This document shows positions 53,559 to 62,170 of a stretch of 64,000 nt of DNA, piece after piece (position 1 is the first letter of the stretch; the number at the start of each line of letters is the position of its first letter). Source of the DNA: Winogradskyella flava. GTDB lineage: Bacteria; Bacteroidota; Bacteroidia; Flavobacteriales; Flavobacteriaceae. A program made the position numbers and the translations under genes. The notes under the pieces are model-generated. The model worked only from the letters and a program-made list of their open reading frames with translations, did not search any database and was not told where the DNA came from. Location: assembly GCF_014243395.1 (NCBI RefSeq), contig NZ_JACLCP010000006.1, forward strand, positions 1 through 64,000. The letters are read 5' to 3'.

Positions 53559-56408
53559 TTATGCGTCTATGTATTCCTCAATGGGAGCACAGCTGCATAT
53601 AAGATTTCTATCTCCATAAGCATCGTCAACGCGTCTCACACTTGGCCAAAATTTATTGTCCCTAACGTAATCTAAAGGAAATGCAGCTTCTTCTCTCGTG
53701 TAGGGTAATAACCATTCATTTGAAGTTAACATCTCCATAGTATGTGGTGCATTTTTCAAAACATTATTTGCATCATCTTTTGAAGCCATGTCAATCTCTT
53801 TTCTAATCGCAATCATAGCATCACAGAATCGATCCATTTCAGCTTTACTTTCACTTTCGGTAGGCTCTATCATCATAGTCCCTGCTACCGGGAAAGATAC
53901 GGTAGGCGCATGGAAACCATAGTCCATTAAACGCTTTGCAATATCTGTGACTTCGATACCATTTGTTTTGAAATCACGACAATCAATGATCATTTCATGA
54001 GCAGCTCTACCATTCTCCCCTGTATAAAGCGTGTCATAATAGCCCTCTAAGCGTTCTTTGATATAATTGGCATTAAGAATAGCAACTTCTGTAGATTTTT
54101 TTAGGCCTTTGGCTCCTAACATTTTTATGTAACCGTATGAAATAATACAGGCTAAGGAAGATCCAAATGGCGCTGCTGAAATCGCCGAAATCGCTTGATG
54201 CCCGCCAGTTTTTATAATTGGATTGCCAGGTAAAAATGGCACTAATTGGTCTGCAACACAAATTGGACCAACACCAGGTCCACCACCACCATGTGGAATA
54301 GCAAATGTTTTATGTAAGTTAAGATGACAAACATCTGCACCTATATTTCCAGGATTGGTTAGACCTACTTGAGCATTCATATTGGCACCATCCATATAAA
54401 CCTGTCCACCATTTTCATGAATAATAGCGGTGATTTCTTTAATGGCAGATTCAAAAACACCGTGAGTCGACGGATAAGTTACCATCAAAGCAGCTAGATT
54501 ATCTTTATGTAATTCTGTCTTTTCTTTTAAATCATCAATGTCGATATTCCCATTTTCAGATGCTTTGGTCACCACGACTTTCATGCCAGCCATAACAGCA
54601 CTAGCAGGATTTGTTCCGTGGGCTGAAGACGGAATTAAACAGATATTTCTATGGTGATCACCACGAGATTCATGATAGGCTTTAATAACCATTAGACCAG
54701 CGAACTCGCCTTGAGCACCTGAGTTAGGTTGCAAAGAAGTTGCGGCAAAGCCGGTTATTTCTGTTAGCTGATTTTCTAGAGCATTGAGCATTAATTGATA
54801 GCCAGCAGCTTGCTCCTCTGGAACAAAAGGATGTACATTTCCCCAACTGCTCAAACTTAAAGGCAACATTTCGGCCGCTGCATTCAATTTCATTGTACAC
54901 GAGCCTAATGATATCATGGAATGATTCAGTGCCAAATCCTTACGCTCTAGACGCTTGATATAGCGCATCAACTCAGTTTCTGAGTGGTAAGTATTGAAAA
55001 CATCAAACGTTAAAAATTCTGATTGGCGTTTTAATTCATTTGGAATAGTATCAACTTCAGATATTGAAGCAATTTTGTCACCTTTCTTACCAGTTACGGC
55101 TTCGAAAATTGAAACAATTTCATTTAGATCTGCAATGGAAGTGGTTTCATTTACAGAAATGGTTACCGTATTATTGTCTGGATAGTAAAAGTTGACTTCT
55201 CTTTTCTCAGCTTCATATTTCACCTTTACAGGATCTGCTTTAATTTGAAGCGTATCAAAATAATGTGTATTCACCTGTTCTAGGTCTAGACTTTCCAAAG
55301 CACTCACAAGTGTGGATGCTGTATTTTTCACCTTGTCAGCTATGAACGTTAAACCTTTTGGTCCGTGATACACCGCGTACATTCCTGCCATTACGGCCAA
55401 AAGTACCTGTGCTGTACAGATATTGGAAGTTGCTTTATCACGTTTAATATGTTGTTCTCTTGTCTGCAACGCCATTCGTAATGCCCTGCTGCCGTTAGTA
55501 TCTTTGGTGACACCAATGATTCTACCAGGAACATCACGCTTGTAAGCCTCCTTAGTTGCGAAATAAGCAGCATGTGGTCCGCCATAACCCATAGGAATTC
55601 CAAAACGTTGTGTAGTTCCAACAACAACATCAGCACCAAATTTACCAGGTGCTTCAAGTTTGATAAGACTTAAAATGTCTGCAGCGACTGCTACTTTTAT
55701 GTTTTCGGCATTTGCTTTTTCAATAAATGATTTGATATCTGTAATCTGACCATTTTTTCCAGGATATTGGAGTAATGCACCAAAATACTCATTAGATAGG
55801 TTATATTCAGCTTCATTACCTATTTCCAATTCTATGCCAATAGGAGTTGCCCTGGTTTCTAAAAGTGCAATAGTCTGCGGTAGTACTAAGTCTGAAACGA
55901 AAAACTTGTTAACTCCAGCTTTTTTTTGTGCCCTGTCCCTTACAGCAAATAGTAAGCTCATGGCTTCCGCAGCTGCAGTACTTTCGTCTAGAAGAGAAGC
56001 ATTTGCTATTTCCATACCTGTAAGGTCAATGACCATAGTTTGGAAATTTAACAGAGCTTCTAAACGTCCTTGTGCAATTTCTGCTTGATAAGGCGTATAT
56101 GCTGTATACCACCCTGGATTTTCCAAAATGTTACGCTGAATAACAGCTGGTAAATTCGAAGGATGATAGCCTAAACCTATATAAGATTTATAAACCTTGT
56201 TAAGTTGGGACAGCTTGTAGATGTGGTTGGAATATTCTTGCTCACTCATAGCGGCATCGAGCTCTAGGTCTTCTTCTAGACGAATGCCAGCTGGTATGGT
56301 TTCAGAAACTAATTGTTCAATACTTGTAACACCAATGGTGTTTAACATGGCTTTTTGTTCGTCTGAATTTGGGCCAATATGCCTAAGTGCAAAAGAGGTT
56401 GTGTCCAT
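53559..56408 (-). CDS. gcvP: Glycine dehydrogenase (decarboxylating), P protein
   Basis: PLP-dependent P protein of the glycine cleavage system: decarboxylates glycine and passes the methylamine to the H protein. The 949-residue single chain holds both halves (N-terminal YTAYTPYQAEIAQGRLEALLNFQ; C-terminal SCTMKLNAAAEMLPLSL and the PLP lysine in HLNLHKTFAIPHGGGGPG). gcvT and gcvH are not adjacent. A minus-strand TATTTTTG lies at 56436-56443, about 28 bases upstream. No glycine riboswitch was recognised. Confidence 0.96.
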   Translation of the reverse strand: MDTTSFALRHIGPNSDEQKAMLNTIGVTSIEQLVSETIPAGIRLEEDLELDAAMSEQEYSNHIYKLSQLNKVYKSYIGLGYHPSNLPAVIQRNILENPGWYTAYTPYQAEIAQGRLEALLNFQTMVIDLTGMEIANASLLDESTAAAEAMSLLFAVRDRAQKKAGVNKFFVSDLVLPQTIALLETRATPIGIELEIGNEAEYNLSNEYFGALLQYPGKNGQITDIKSFIEKANAENIKVAVAADILSLIKLEAPGKFGADVVVGTTQRFGIPMGYGGPHAAYFATKEAYKRDVPGRIIGVTKDTNGSRALRMALQTREQHIKRDKATSNICTAQVLLAVMAGMYAVYHGPKGLTFIADKVKNTASTLVSALESLDLEQVNTHYFDTLQIKADPVKVKYEAEKREVNFYYPDNNTVTISVNETTSIADLNEIVSIFEAVTGKKGDKIASISEVDTIPNELKRQSEFLTFDVFNTYHSETELMRYIKRLERKDLALNHSMISLGSCTMKLNAAAEMLPLSLSSWGNVHPFVPEEQAAGYQLMLNALENQLTEITGFAATSLQPNSGAQGEFAGLMVIKAYHESRGDHHRNICLIPSSAHGTNPASAVMAGMKVVVTKASENGNIDIDDLKEKTELHKDNLAALMVTYPSTHGVFESAIKEITAIIHENGGQVYMDGANMNAQVGLTNPGNIGADVCHLNLHKTFAIPHGGGGPGVGPICVADQLVPFLPGNPIIKTGGHQAISAISAAPFGSSLACIISYGYIKMLGAKGLKKSTEVAILNANYIKERLEGYYDTLYTGENGRAAHEMIIDCRDFKTNGIEVTDIAKRLMDYGFHAPTVSFPVAGTMMIEPTESESKAEMDRFCDAMIAIRKEIDMASKDDANNVLKNAPHTMEMLTSNEWLLPYTREEAAFPLDYVRDNKFWPSVRRVDDAYGDRNLICSCAPIEEYIDA

Positions 56409-56517
56409 TCTCTATTTCATGAATTTTTTGATATGCAAAAATACGGAAATACCTATTTTAATTAGTTAAGGAAAACTAAAGTTTTTAACCATAATCAAGG
56501 GTTATTAACACATTGCC

Positions 56518-56525
56518 TATTTTTG
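56518..56525 (+). promoter_or_regulatory. -7 box next to the UbiA-like gene start
   Basis: TATTTTTG ends seven bases before the ATG at 56533, so the transcript is probably leaderless or nearly so. Confidence 0.45.
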
Positions 56526-56532
56526 TGTTATC

Positions 56533-57363
56533 ATGATTTTAAAGCGACTTCTGGATTTTTATATTAATGCTAGTATTCATGTAGCTTTAGCGGTTTATGC
56601 AATGACGTGGATCACACTGATTCAATTTGAATTGCCCTATGATGCTAATGTGTTGTATTTCGTGTTTTATGCAACCATTACTGGCTATAATTTTGTTAAG
56701 TATTTTGGTATTGCAAAATTTCATCATAGAAGTTTGGCCGGCCGGCTTAGAGCTATTCAAATATTCTCGTTTATTGCATTTATTGGCATGTGTTATTATG
56801 GTTTTCAACTTCGTGTTAAAACATTGCTTTTTCTGTCTGGATTTGGATTAATTACCTTTTTATATGCTATTCCTATATTGCCGATGCGTTATTTTAGGGA
56901 TAGTCAAATGAATTTGAGGGAGATTAGTGGCATGAAAATTTACGTTATTGCTCTGGTTTGGGCCTTTACTACAGTAATTTTGCCTTTTGTTGACAATGGT
57001 ATGGCATTAACTATGGACGTTTTACTGGCAAGTTTACAATGCTTTTTGTTGGTTATAGTGTTGATGTTACCTTTTGAAATTAGGGACTTAAATTATGATA
57101 GTTTAAAACTCGGAACTATTCCCCAAAAAATAGGTATTAAGAATACCAAGATCATTGGTGTCATGCTTTTAATGGTATTTTTTTTCTTGGAATATTTTAA
57201 AGATGAACTAACAGGGAATTCAATTCTGTCAATGTTAATCATGCTAGTTTTAACCCTATTGCTTTTAGTGTTTTCGCGTAAGAATCAATCGAGATATTAT
57301 AGTGCTTTCTGGGTAGAGAGTCTCCCCGTTATTTGGTTAGTAAGCTTATTGATGCTTGGCTAA
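56533..57363 (+). CDS. UbiA-like integral membrane protein
   Basis: The 276-residue protein has about eight membrane helices. LPFEIRDLNYDSLKLGTIPQKIG (around residues 182-204) matches the second Asp-rich motif and following loop of UbiA-type prenyltransferases. The first Asp motif, expected near GYNFVKYFG (about 52-60), lacks its aspartates. It may be a diverged prenyltransferase or a non-catalytic relative. Its 3' end overlaps the convergent zinc-finger-like gene by 18 bases. Confidence 0.65.
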   Translation: MILKRLLDFYINASIHVALAVYAMTWITLIQFELPYDANVLYFVFYATITGYNFVKYFGIAKFHHRSLAGRLRAIQIFSFIAFIGMCYYGFQLRVKTLLFLSGFGLITFLYAIPILPMRYFRDSQMNLREISGMKIYVIALVWAFTTVILPFVDNGMALTMDVLLASLQCFLLVIVLMLPFEIRDLNYDSLKLGTIPQKIGIKNTKIIGVMLLMVFFFLEYFKDELTGNSILSMLIMLVLTLLLLVFSRKNQSRYYSAFWVESLPVIWLVSLLMLG

Positions 57364-57597
57364 CTCTTTTTCGAAAGTAGATTTTAGCTTTTCTTTGGAA
57401 TTGTGGTCCATGGCTTCGACCTTACTTACTTTAAAGAGTTTGCTCAATTTTCCGTTGTTGGCTGAATATTTCCGGCAGGCCTTACAGTAAATCAAATGTA
57501 TATTCAGCTTTACTTTTTCCCAAAAGTTAGCCTCTTTATACTGATTCTTGTCACAAACATGATTCGCTTCTTGACAACTTAACTTCAATTTACTCAT
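57346..57597 (-). CDS. Small anti-sigma-like Cys/His protein
   Basis: The 83-residue protein has cysteines and histidines spaced SCQEANHVC...HLIYCKACRKY, like a zinc-binding anti-sigma domain. It follows the ECF sigma gene by three bases. No membrane helix is present, so it would act as a soluble regulator. The 3' end overlaps the UbiA-like gene on the other strand. Confidence 0.72.
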   Translation of the reverse strand: MSKLKLSCQEANHVCDKNQYKEANFWEKVKLNIHLIYCKACRKYSANNGKLSKLFKVSKVEAMDHNSKEKLKSTFEKELAKHQ

Positions 57598-57600
57598 ACT

Positions 57601-58155
57601 TTAAAACCAATTTTTTTCCATACAGCCTGCAAGGGCTGCACGTGCTCTATGGATGATAACCCAAAGGTTAGACGCAGTTATATCCAATTCATTACAAATT
57701 GTTTCTGTATCGTAACCTAAAATAGTTTTCATCTTAAAAACTTCAGCTTGCTTCTCGGGTAATTTCCCTAGACAATCGTATATGGCATCTCCTAATTCTG
57801 AGTTTTCCAAGGTGTCTTCAGCGGTCTTATCAAAAGGATCTGCAACACGTTCTTCTAGCCAGTCCCCTTCTGCATCACTATCGCTATTATAGCTCATTCT
57901 AACTTCGGCTTTACCTTTATTAGAATTTATTTTGCGGTAGTAATCAATGATTTTACGTTTCAATATTGATATTAACCAAGTCCGCTCACTGGCTTCGCCC
58001 TTAAAATTTGCCATGGACTTAAGTCCAGCCAAAAAAGTTTCTGAGACCAAATCTTGCGCCATTTCTCGGTCATTAACACGAGAAATTGTGTAGTTAAATA
58101 GATAGTCTGAATATAAATTAATCCAGTTATTTGGGTTTATCTTATGACTAGGCAT
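57601..58155 (-). CDS. ECF-type RNA polymerase sigma factor
   Basis: The 184-residue protein has region 2 (MAQDLVSETFLAGLKSM...ERTWLISILKRKIIDYYRK) and region 4 (LPEKQAEVFKMKTILGYDTETICNELDITASNLWVIIHRARAAL). An acidic linker (about 95-125) joins them. It is followed by the small Cys/His protein, a likely control partner. The regulon is not visible. Confidence 0.92.
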   Translation of the reverse strand: MPSHKINPNNWINLYSDYLFNYTISRVNDREMAQDLVSETFLAGLKSMANFKGEASERTWLISILKRKIIDYYRKINSNKGKAEVRMSYNSDSDAEGDWLEERVADPFDKTAEDTLENSELGDAIYDCLGKLPEKQAEVFKMKTILGYDTETICNELDITASNLWVIIHRARAALAGCMEKNWF

Positions 58156-58219
58156 TTATAAAATCATTGCTTCACCAAAAATAGGATAAAATATTAACTT
58201 CTAAAATAGAACATGCGTT

Positions 58220-59101
58220 TCATTTGTATTTGGTAGCACTTATGATGTAGTAGCCAAAACTTTTCATGTGTAGTCCTGATAAAAGTGCATAAAAAGAGCC
58301 TTTTAAGTTATGTGAACTTTCACGCTTTAGACCCTTGTAGCTTAAAAGTTTTTTGATGATAAAACCTCCTATTGCAAATGGTACGTGCAATACGGAAGGT
58401 GCCACTCTGAAAGAGACGTCTTCAACCTTAATGTTTGTGAAACCCAATGTTTCCAGTTGTTTTTGTATGTAGGTGTGAGTCTCTAATTTTTCTAGACTCC
58501 AGTGACTGCAAAGCTTTTCGTAAGCATATTTTGCGCCATGACAGAGTTCTGATCTGTCTTTTTTAAGAAAGGCGTCTGCAATGACCAAACGTCCACCAGG
58601 TTTTAAAATACGATATGCTTCTTTGAGTGATTTAGCATTGTGACCAGAATGGCAAAAGCTTTCTATGGCGATTGCAGAATCAAATGAATTTGATTGAAAA
58701 GCGGTGTTATTATAATTTTCCTTAAGGATAATCCCGTTTTTACCTTTAAGCAATTCGTTGCCTTGCTGTACCTGAAAATCTGAAAGTGTTACACCGTAAG
58801 CGATAATAGTTGAATGCTTTTTTAATGCATACCTCATAGTTGCCCCCATACCACAACCCAAATCAATTAAACGGTTTTTGGTTGTTTTAATGCCGAGCCT
58901 TTTTATGACTTGTTTATTCATCTCATTGAGCATGGCATCACGTTTAAAAGGATTGGTTTTAAAGGGGATGAAATATCCAAAATGCATATTGTAGTCATTA
59001 CTCCAAAACGCATAGTCTTCGGTAGCCTCATTATAGAAGTTTACCATTTCTACCTTGTTTTGTTCTGAGTAATTATTTAGAGTTACGGTTTGTGTTTTCA
59101 T
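58220..59101 (-). CDS. Class I SAM-dependent methyltransferase
   Basis: The 293-residue protein has motif I RLIDLGCGMGATMRYAL (residues about 78-94), the acidic VTLSDFQVQQGNELL loop, SFDSAIAIESFCHSG and RILKPGGRLVIADAFL. It resembles small-molecule or lipid methyltransferases of the tocopherol/cycloartenol type. It closes an operon whose upstream members are two small membrane proteins, probably under the GbsR/MarR-type regulator. Substrate is unknown. Confidence 0.85.
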   Translation of the reverse strand: MKTQTVTLNNYSEQNKVEMVNFYNEATEDYAFWSNDYNMHFGYFIPFKTNPFKRDAMLNEMNKQVIKRLGIKTTKNRLIDLGCGMGATMRYALKKHSTIIAYGVTLSDFQVQQGNELLKGKNGIILKENYNNTAFQSNSFDSAIAIESFCHSGHNAKSLKEAYRILKPGGRLVIADAFLKKDRSELCHGAKYAYEKLCSHWSLEKLETHTYIQKQLETLGFTNIKVEDVSFRVAPSVLHVPFAIGGFIIKKLLSYKGLKRESSHNLKGSFYALLSGLHMKSFGYYIISATKYK

Positions 59102-59112
59102 GATGATGTGAT

Positions 59113-59547
59113 TTAGAGTATTTGACTTATGTTAGAAACTAATAACCAACTGTAGACCGCTGCAAATAGGGTAAAAAGGAAATTCATGAAGTAACTCCCG
59201 ATTTTGAAAATTGGCTTTTGTGGAATTTGATACATGGGATAATAGGCGATTTGAGTCGCTACCTTTCCAACCCAATATGCGGCAATTAGACCTGTTAGTG
59301 CAACGGCCAAAGTTGTACCGTTTTTTAAGTCATTGGGAATTAGGATTGCAATTAATCCAAAGGAGAAATTCAAACCTTGAATATATCTGCCATAGGTTTT
59401 TGCTATTTCCTGATTTAATGGTTTCAGTTGTTTTACATCGTTATACCAGTCAAATACTTTATGTCTGATATATGGATAAATGAGTGCGGTAAATATTTGA
59501 CCAATACCTCCAAGAATAATGAGCCAGTTAGGAATTTGAGTGTTCAT
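59113..59547 (-). CDS. Small four-helix membrane protein
   Basis: The 144-residue protein has about four membrane helices and no family I recognise. Its start overlaps the preceding membrane protein by four bases (ATGA) and the methyltransferase starts 11 bases after its stop, so the three form an operon. Confidence 0.75.
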   Translation of the reverse strand: MNTQIPNWLIILGGIGQIFTALIYPYIRHKVFDWYNDVKQLKPLNQEIAKTYGRYIQGLNFSFGLIAILIPNDLKNGTTLAVALTGLIAAYWVGKVATQIAYYPMYQIPQKPIFKIGSYFMNFLFTLFAAVYSWLLVSNISQIL

Positions 59548-59876
59548 GATTGTATGTTTTTTAAATTACTTAGTAGCCAAACGAAGTAAATGGCAATGGA
59601 CATTGGAATGATTACTATTGCTAAAATCCACCAAGAATCATTTAAGTCGATTTCTAGAAGCCATCCAATGCCATACGATAGCGTTATCAACCAGTAGATT
59701 AAAAGTTGCTTTTTGTATTTGTTTTCGAACCTATTCCATAGAAATGTTATGCCAATAGCGCTTAGTATTTGAATTCCTCCTAGAACAATTTGCGCATACA
59801 ATCCTAAGAATATTGTCACATAAAGAACTAGTGTAATAATTAGCAAGATTTTGTTGAATTGGTATAAGACTTTCAT
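59544..59876 (-). CDS. Small membrane protein, first gene of the regulated operon
   Basis: The 110-residue protein has about four hydrophobic helices and no recognised domain. The inverted repeat ACTTTCA-N8-TGAAAGT lies 17-40 bases upstream of its ATG, the same site as at the regulator's own promoter. It overlaps the next gene by four bases. Confidence 0.75.
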   Translation of the reverse strand: MKVLYQFNKILLIITLVLYVTIFLGLYAQIVLGGIQILSAIGITFLWNRFENKYKKQLLIYWLITLSYGIGWLLEIDLNDSWWILAIVIIPMSIAIYFVWLLSNLKNIQS

Positions 59877-59892
59877 AATTGTGTTGTTTTTA

Positions 59893-59916
59893 AACTTTCA
59901 GAAAATATTGAAAGTT
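59893..59916. promoter_or_regulatory. Probable operator, copy 2
   Basis: Arms AACTTTCA (59893-59900) and TGAAAGTT (59909-59916) separated by eight bases, before the small membrane protein operon. The half-sites and spacing equal those at 60461-60490. Confidence 0.7.
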
Positions 59917-59935
59917 ATATTTAAAAAAAATAGAC

Positions 59936-60439
59936 CTACTTCATAAACTTTAAAACAGATTTTGTTAGCCAGTTTTGCTTTTGGTTGACGAGCTTGTTCA
60001 TTAAAGTATCTAGGTCATCAGTTAAATCCTTTAAGGCTTTAGTTTGCTTAATGAGTTCTCTCGTTTTTTCTGTATTATCATCTTTGATAGAGGAGACCTC
60101 TTCTAGCACTTTAATCACAGGTTTAATTTCTCGGCGACTGCGTTCTTTTGCTACAATTCTGGCTAATTCTTGGACATCTTTTTCTGTAGTAAAAAATTCC
60201 TTTCGTTCTCCAGAGACCAAAACCTTGGTGACAATTCCCCAATCCATCAGCTGTCTTAAGTTCATGCTCGTGTTACCACGAGAGATCTTAAGGTCTTCCA
60301 TAATATCTTCCATGCACAGAGGTTTTGTAGAAATAAAGAGTAAAGCTTGTATTTGCGCCATGGCCTTGTTTATGCCCCAAAGTGTGCCTAAACTTCCCCA
60401 TGTACTTATAAATTTTTCTTTTGCTTCTGGATATTCCAT
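59936..60439 (-). CDS. GbsR/MarR-type transcriptional regulator
   Basis: Winged-helix regulator of 167 residues. MEDIMEDLKISRGNTSMNLRQLMDWGIVTKV (about 43-73) is the DNA-binding helix-turn-helix typical of the GbsR branch; a C-terminal coiled coil (about 120-155) probably dimerises. The frame opens at 60454, but I start at the ATG at 60439: TATATTTG at 60444-60451 lies inside the longer reading, and its -33 TTG (60470-60472) lies in a perfect palindrome. The gene is therefore probably autoregulated. Confidence 0.87.
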   Translation of the reverse strand: MEYPEAKEKFISTWGSLGTLWGINKAMAQIQALLFISTKPLCMEDIMEDLKISRGNTSMNLRQLMDWGIVTKVLVSGERKEFFTTEKDVQELARIVAKERSRREIKPVIKVLEEVSSIKDDNTEKTRELIKQTKALKDLTDDLDTLMNKLVNQKQNWLTKSVLKFMK

Positions 60440-60443
60440 ATCA

Positions 60444-60472
60444 CAAATATACAATAATTTTTAAACTTTCAA
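60444..60472 (-). promoter_or_regulatory. Promoter of the GbsR/MarR-type regulator
   Basis: TTG (60470-60472), an 18-base spacer and TATATTTG (60444-60451) on the minus strand. The box ends four bases before the ATG, so the message is probably leaderless; the TTG sits inside the operator palindrome. Confidence 0.6.
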
Positions 60473-60490
60473 TAATTATTGAAAGTTTAA
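60461..60490. promoter_or_regulatory. Probable operator, copy 1 (perfect 30-bp palindrome)
   Basis: A perfect inverted repeat whose half-sites are TTAAACTTTCA and TGAAAGTTTAA around ATAATTAT. It covers the -33 element of the regulator's promoter, consistent with autorepression. Confidence 0.75.
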
Positions 60491-60513
60491 TTTTATATAA
60501 CCTGTTAAAAATG

Positions 60514-62145
60514 CTATTCGTCAGATGCTAATTCAATTGCTTTTTCCAGAAGTTCATCACGTCCTTGTTTTAAACCAGTAATGGTCGGTTTTACTTCTAT
60601 ATCTATTTTAACACCTTTTCTTTGAGTTTCGGTGCCATCTGGATAAAGAATTCCATTTCCGGAAATTGCGGTTCTGTAGCCTCCTAGAAATTCAAAAATG
60701 GCTACATCACCGTCAGCACCAGCGGTCTGATTACCAACGGTGATAATATTATCAGCAGCTTGAAAAGCCATAGCGGTAAATTCAGATCTACTAAGTGAAG
60801 CTTCATTCACCACCATGATAATTTTCCCTTTGAAAGGATTATTTCTCTTCGAAGTTTGGATATTATCTTTATATCTGAATTTTCCAGGATAATTAATATT
60901 TGGTATGTAAATTTTGGCAAAATCTCTTTTTTCTGAATTAAGGTATCTAGTCATTGATTTGTATATAAGAGCCGGATAATTTCTCAAATCAATGATAATC
61001 GATTTTTTTGTTTTAAAGGATTCGAAAATATCAGATACATCTTTACTTTTAACATTAGCCATATTAATATAACCTAGATCATCGTTTATTGATTTTGAAA
61101 TAACATTTTTAGGATTGTTATAATAATTAAATGTTCTGAAATCATATTTCTTTACATCAAGCTCGTTAATGTGCTTGTCTCTTTTTATGGTCAGTGTTAC
61201 TATTGAATCAATTCCATTAAATATCTCATTATAAGCTTTAAGTAATTTGTTATTGGTATTAGAGCCTGATACAAATTTTAATTTTTTATTTGTTTCAGAT
61301 TTGATGTCAGAACCATTAATTTTTAAAATTACATCACCCAGTTTTAAATTGTTGATATTGGCAAGAGAATCATTATAATATCCAGAAATAACGCACTGAT
61401 TTTCAATATGAGAAATTTGAACTGGCAGATATTTATACTTTACTTGAGAATTAAAGCTTATCCAAGCATGTGAATCGTCTAATTTGGCAATAAGTTCTTT
61501 TATTATAGATTGATATTCAATTTTATTTGAGGCACTCTGAAATTTTGGTATCATTTCTTTTAAGACTAATTCCCAATTTTGGTCTGTCAGATATTTGTAT
61601 GGGTAAAAATATTCTATGATATTCCAATATTTGAATAGCCCTAATATTCTAAATGCTTCATTGGGATAGTCAAAATCTTCATATACTTTTTCGTTGGTTA
61701 TCTTTATTTTTCCAACAGGTTCATTTGAAGCATAGAAGTGTTCGCTTTGAATTCTATTCTTCTCAATATACTTTAATTTTGAAATAAGTGAATTGCTGAA
61801 AAGCAGGGTATCTTGTATCCAAGATAAATCAAAGTTATTTTCGAAATAATTTTCTTTAGAATCACATTTTTTGCATGGATCAATCTTACCTAAATTATCA
61901 ATCCAATTATTATAAATTATCGATAATGATTTCTTATCTGTTGCATTCATGACCTTTGGAAAATGATTGATAAGCGCTTGGTCCCAGTCGATTTTCCCTT
62001 TTGCAACTTCTGGATGGTAGTATTTTAGGAAACCATAAATTTTTCCAAGTGAAGCTAATCTCTCAATTTCTGTAATTGACTTTTGAGCAATCAATAAGTT
62101 TAAACTAAGAACAATAAAGGTTAGGATTTGCAATATCTTTTTCAT
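60514..62145 (-). CDS. S41-family peptidase
   Basis: Secreted C-terminal-processing-type serine protease. The 543-residue protein has a signal peptide (ending LLIAQ), an N-terminal helical region, a PDZ-like segment (LPVQISHIENQCVISGYY...LKLGDVILKINGSDI, about 240-285) and the S41 core with IIDLRNYPA and NEASLSRSEFTAMAFQAADN carrying the candidate nucleophile Ser. It starts 25 bases after the M3 peptidase stop and is probably cotranscribed with it. Substrate is unknown. Confidence 0.85.
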   Translation of the reverse strand: MKKILQILTFIVLSLNLLIAQKSITEIERLASLGKIYGFLKYYHPEVAKGKIDWDQALINHFPKVMNATDKKSLSIIYNNWIDNLGKIDPCKKCDSKENYFENNFDLSWIQDTLLFSNSLISKLKYIEKNRIQSEHFYASNEPVGKIKITNEKVYEDFDYPNEAFRILGLFKYWNIIEYFYPYKYLTDQNWELVLKEMIPKFQSASNKIEYQSIIKELIAKLDDSHAWISFNSQVKYKYLPVQISHIENQCVISGYYNDSLANINNLKLGDVILKINGSDIKSETNKKLKFVSGSNTNNKLLKAYNEIFNGIDSIVTLTIKRDKHINELDVKKYDFRTFNYYNNPKNVISKSINDDLGYINMANVKSKDVSDIFESFKTKKSIIIDLRNYPALIYKSMTRYLNSEKRDFAKIYIPNINYPGKFRYKDNIQTSKRNNPFKGKIIMVVNEASLSRSEFTAMAFQAADNIITVGNQTAGADGDVAIFEFLGGYRTAISGNGILYPDGTETQRKGVKIDIEVKPTITGLKQGRDELLEKAIELASDE

Positions 62146-62170
62146 AGTCTTACCGACAGCTATTAATGTT

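Noticed and set aside
59985-60464. 159-codon open frame antisense to the GbsR/MarR-type regulator
   Set aside because: Shadow frame over a well-supported gene, with Ser/Leu-rich composition and no recognisable domain.
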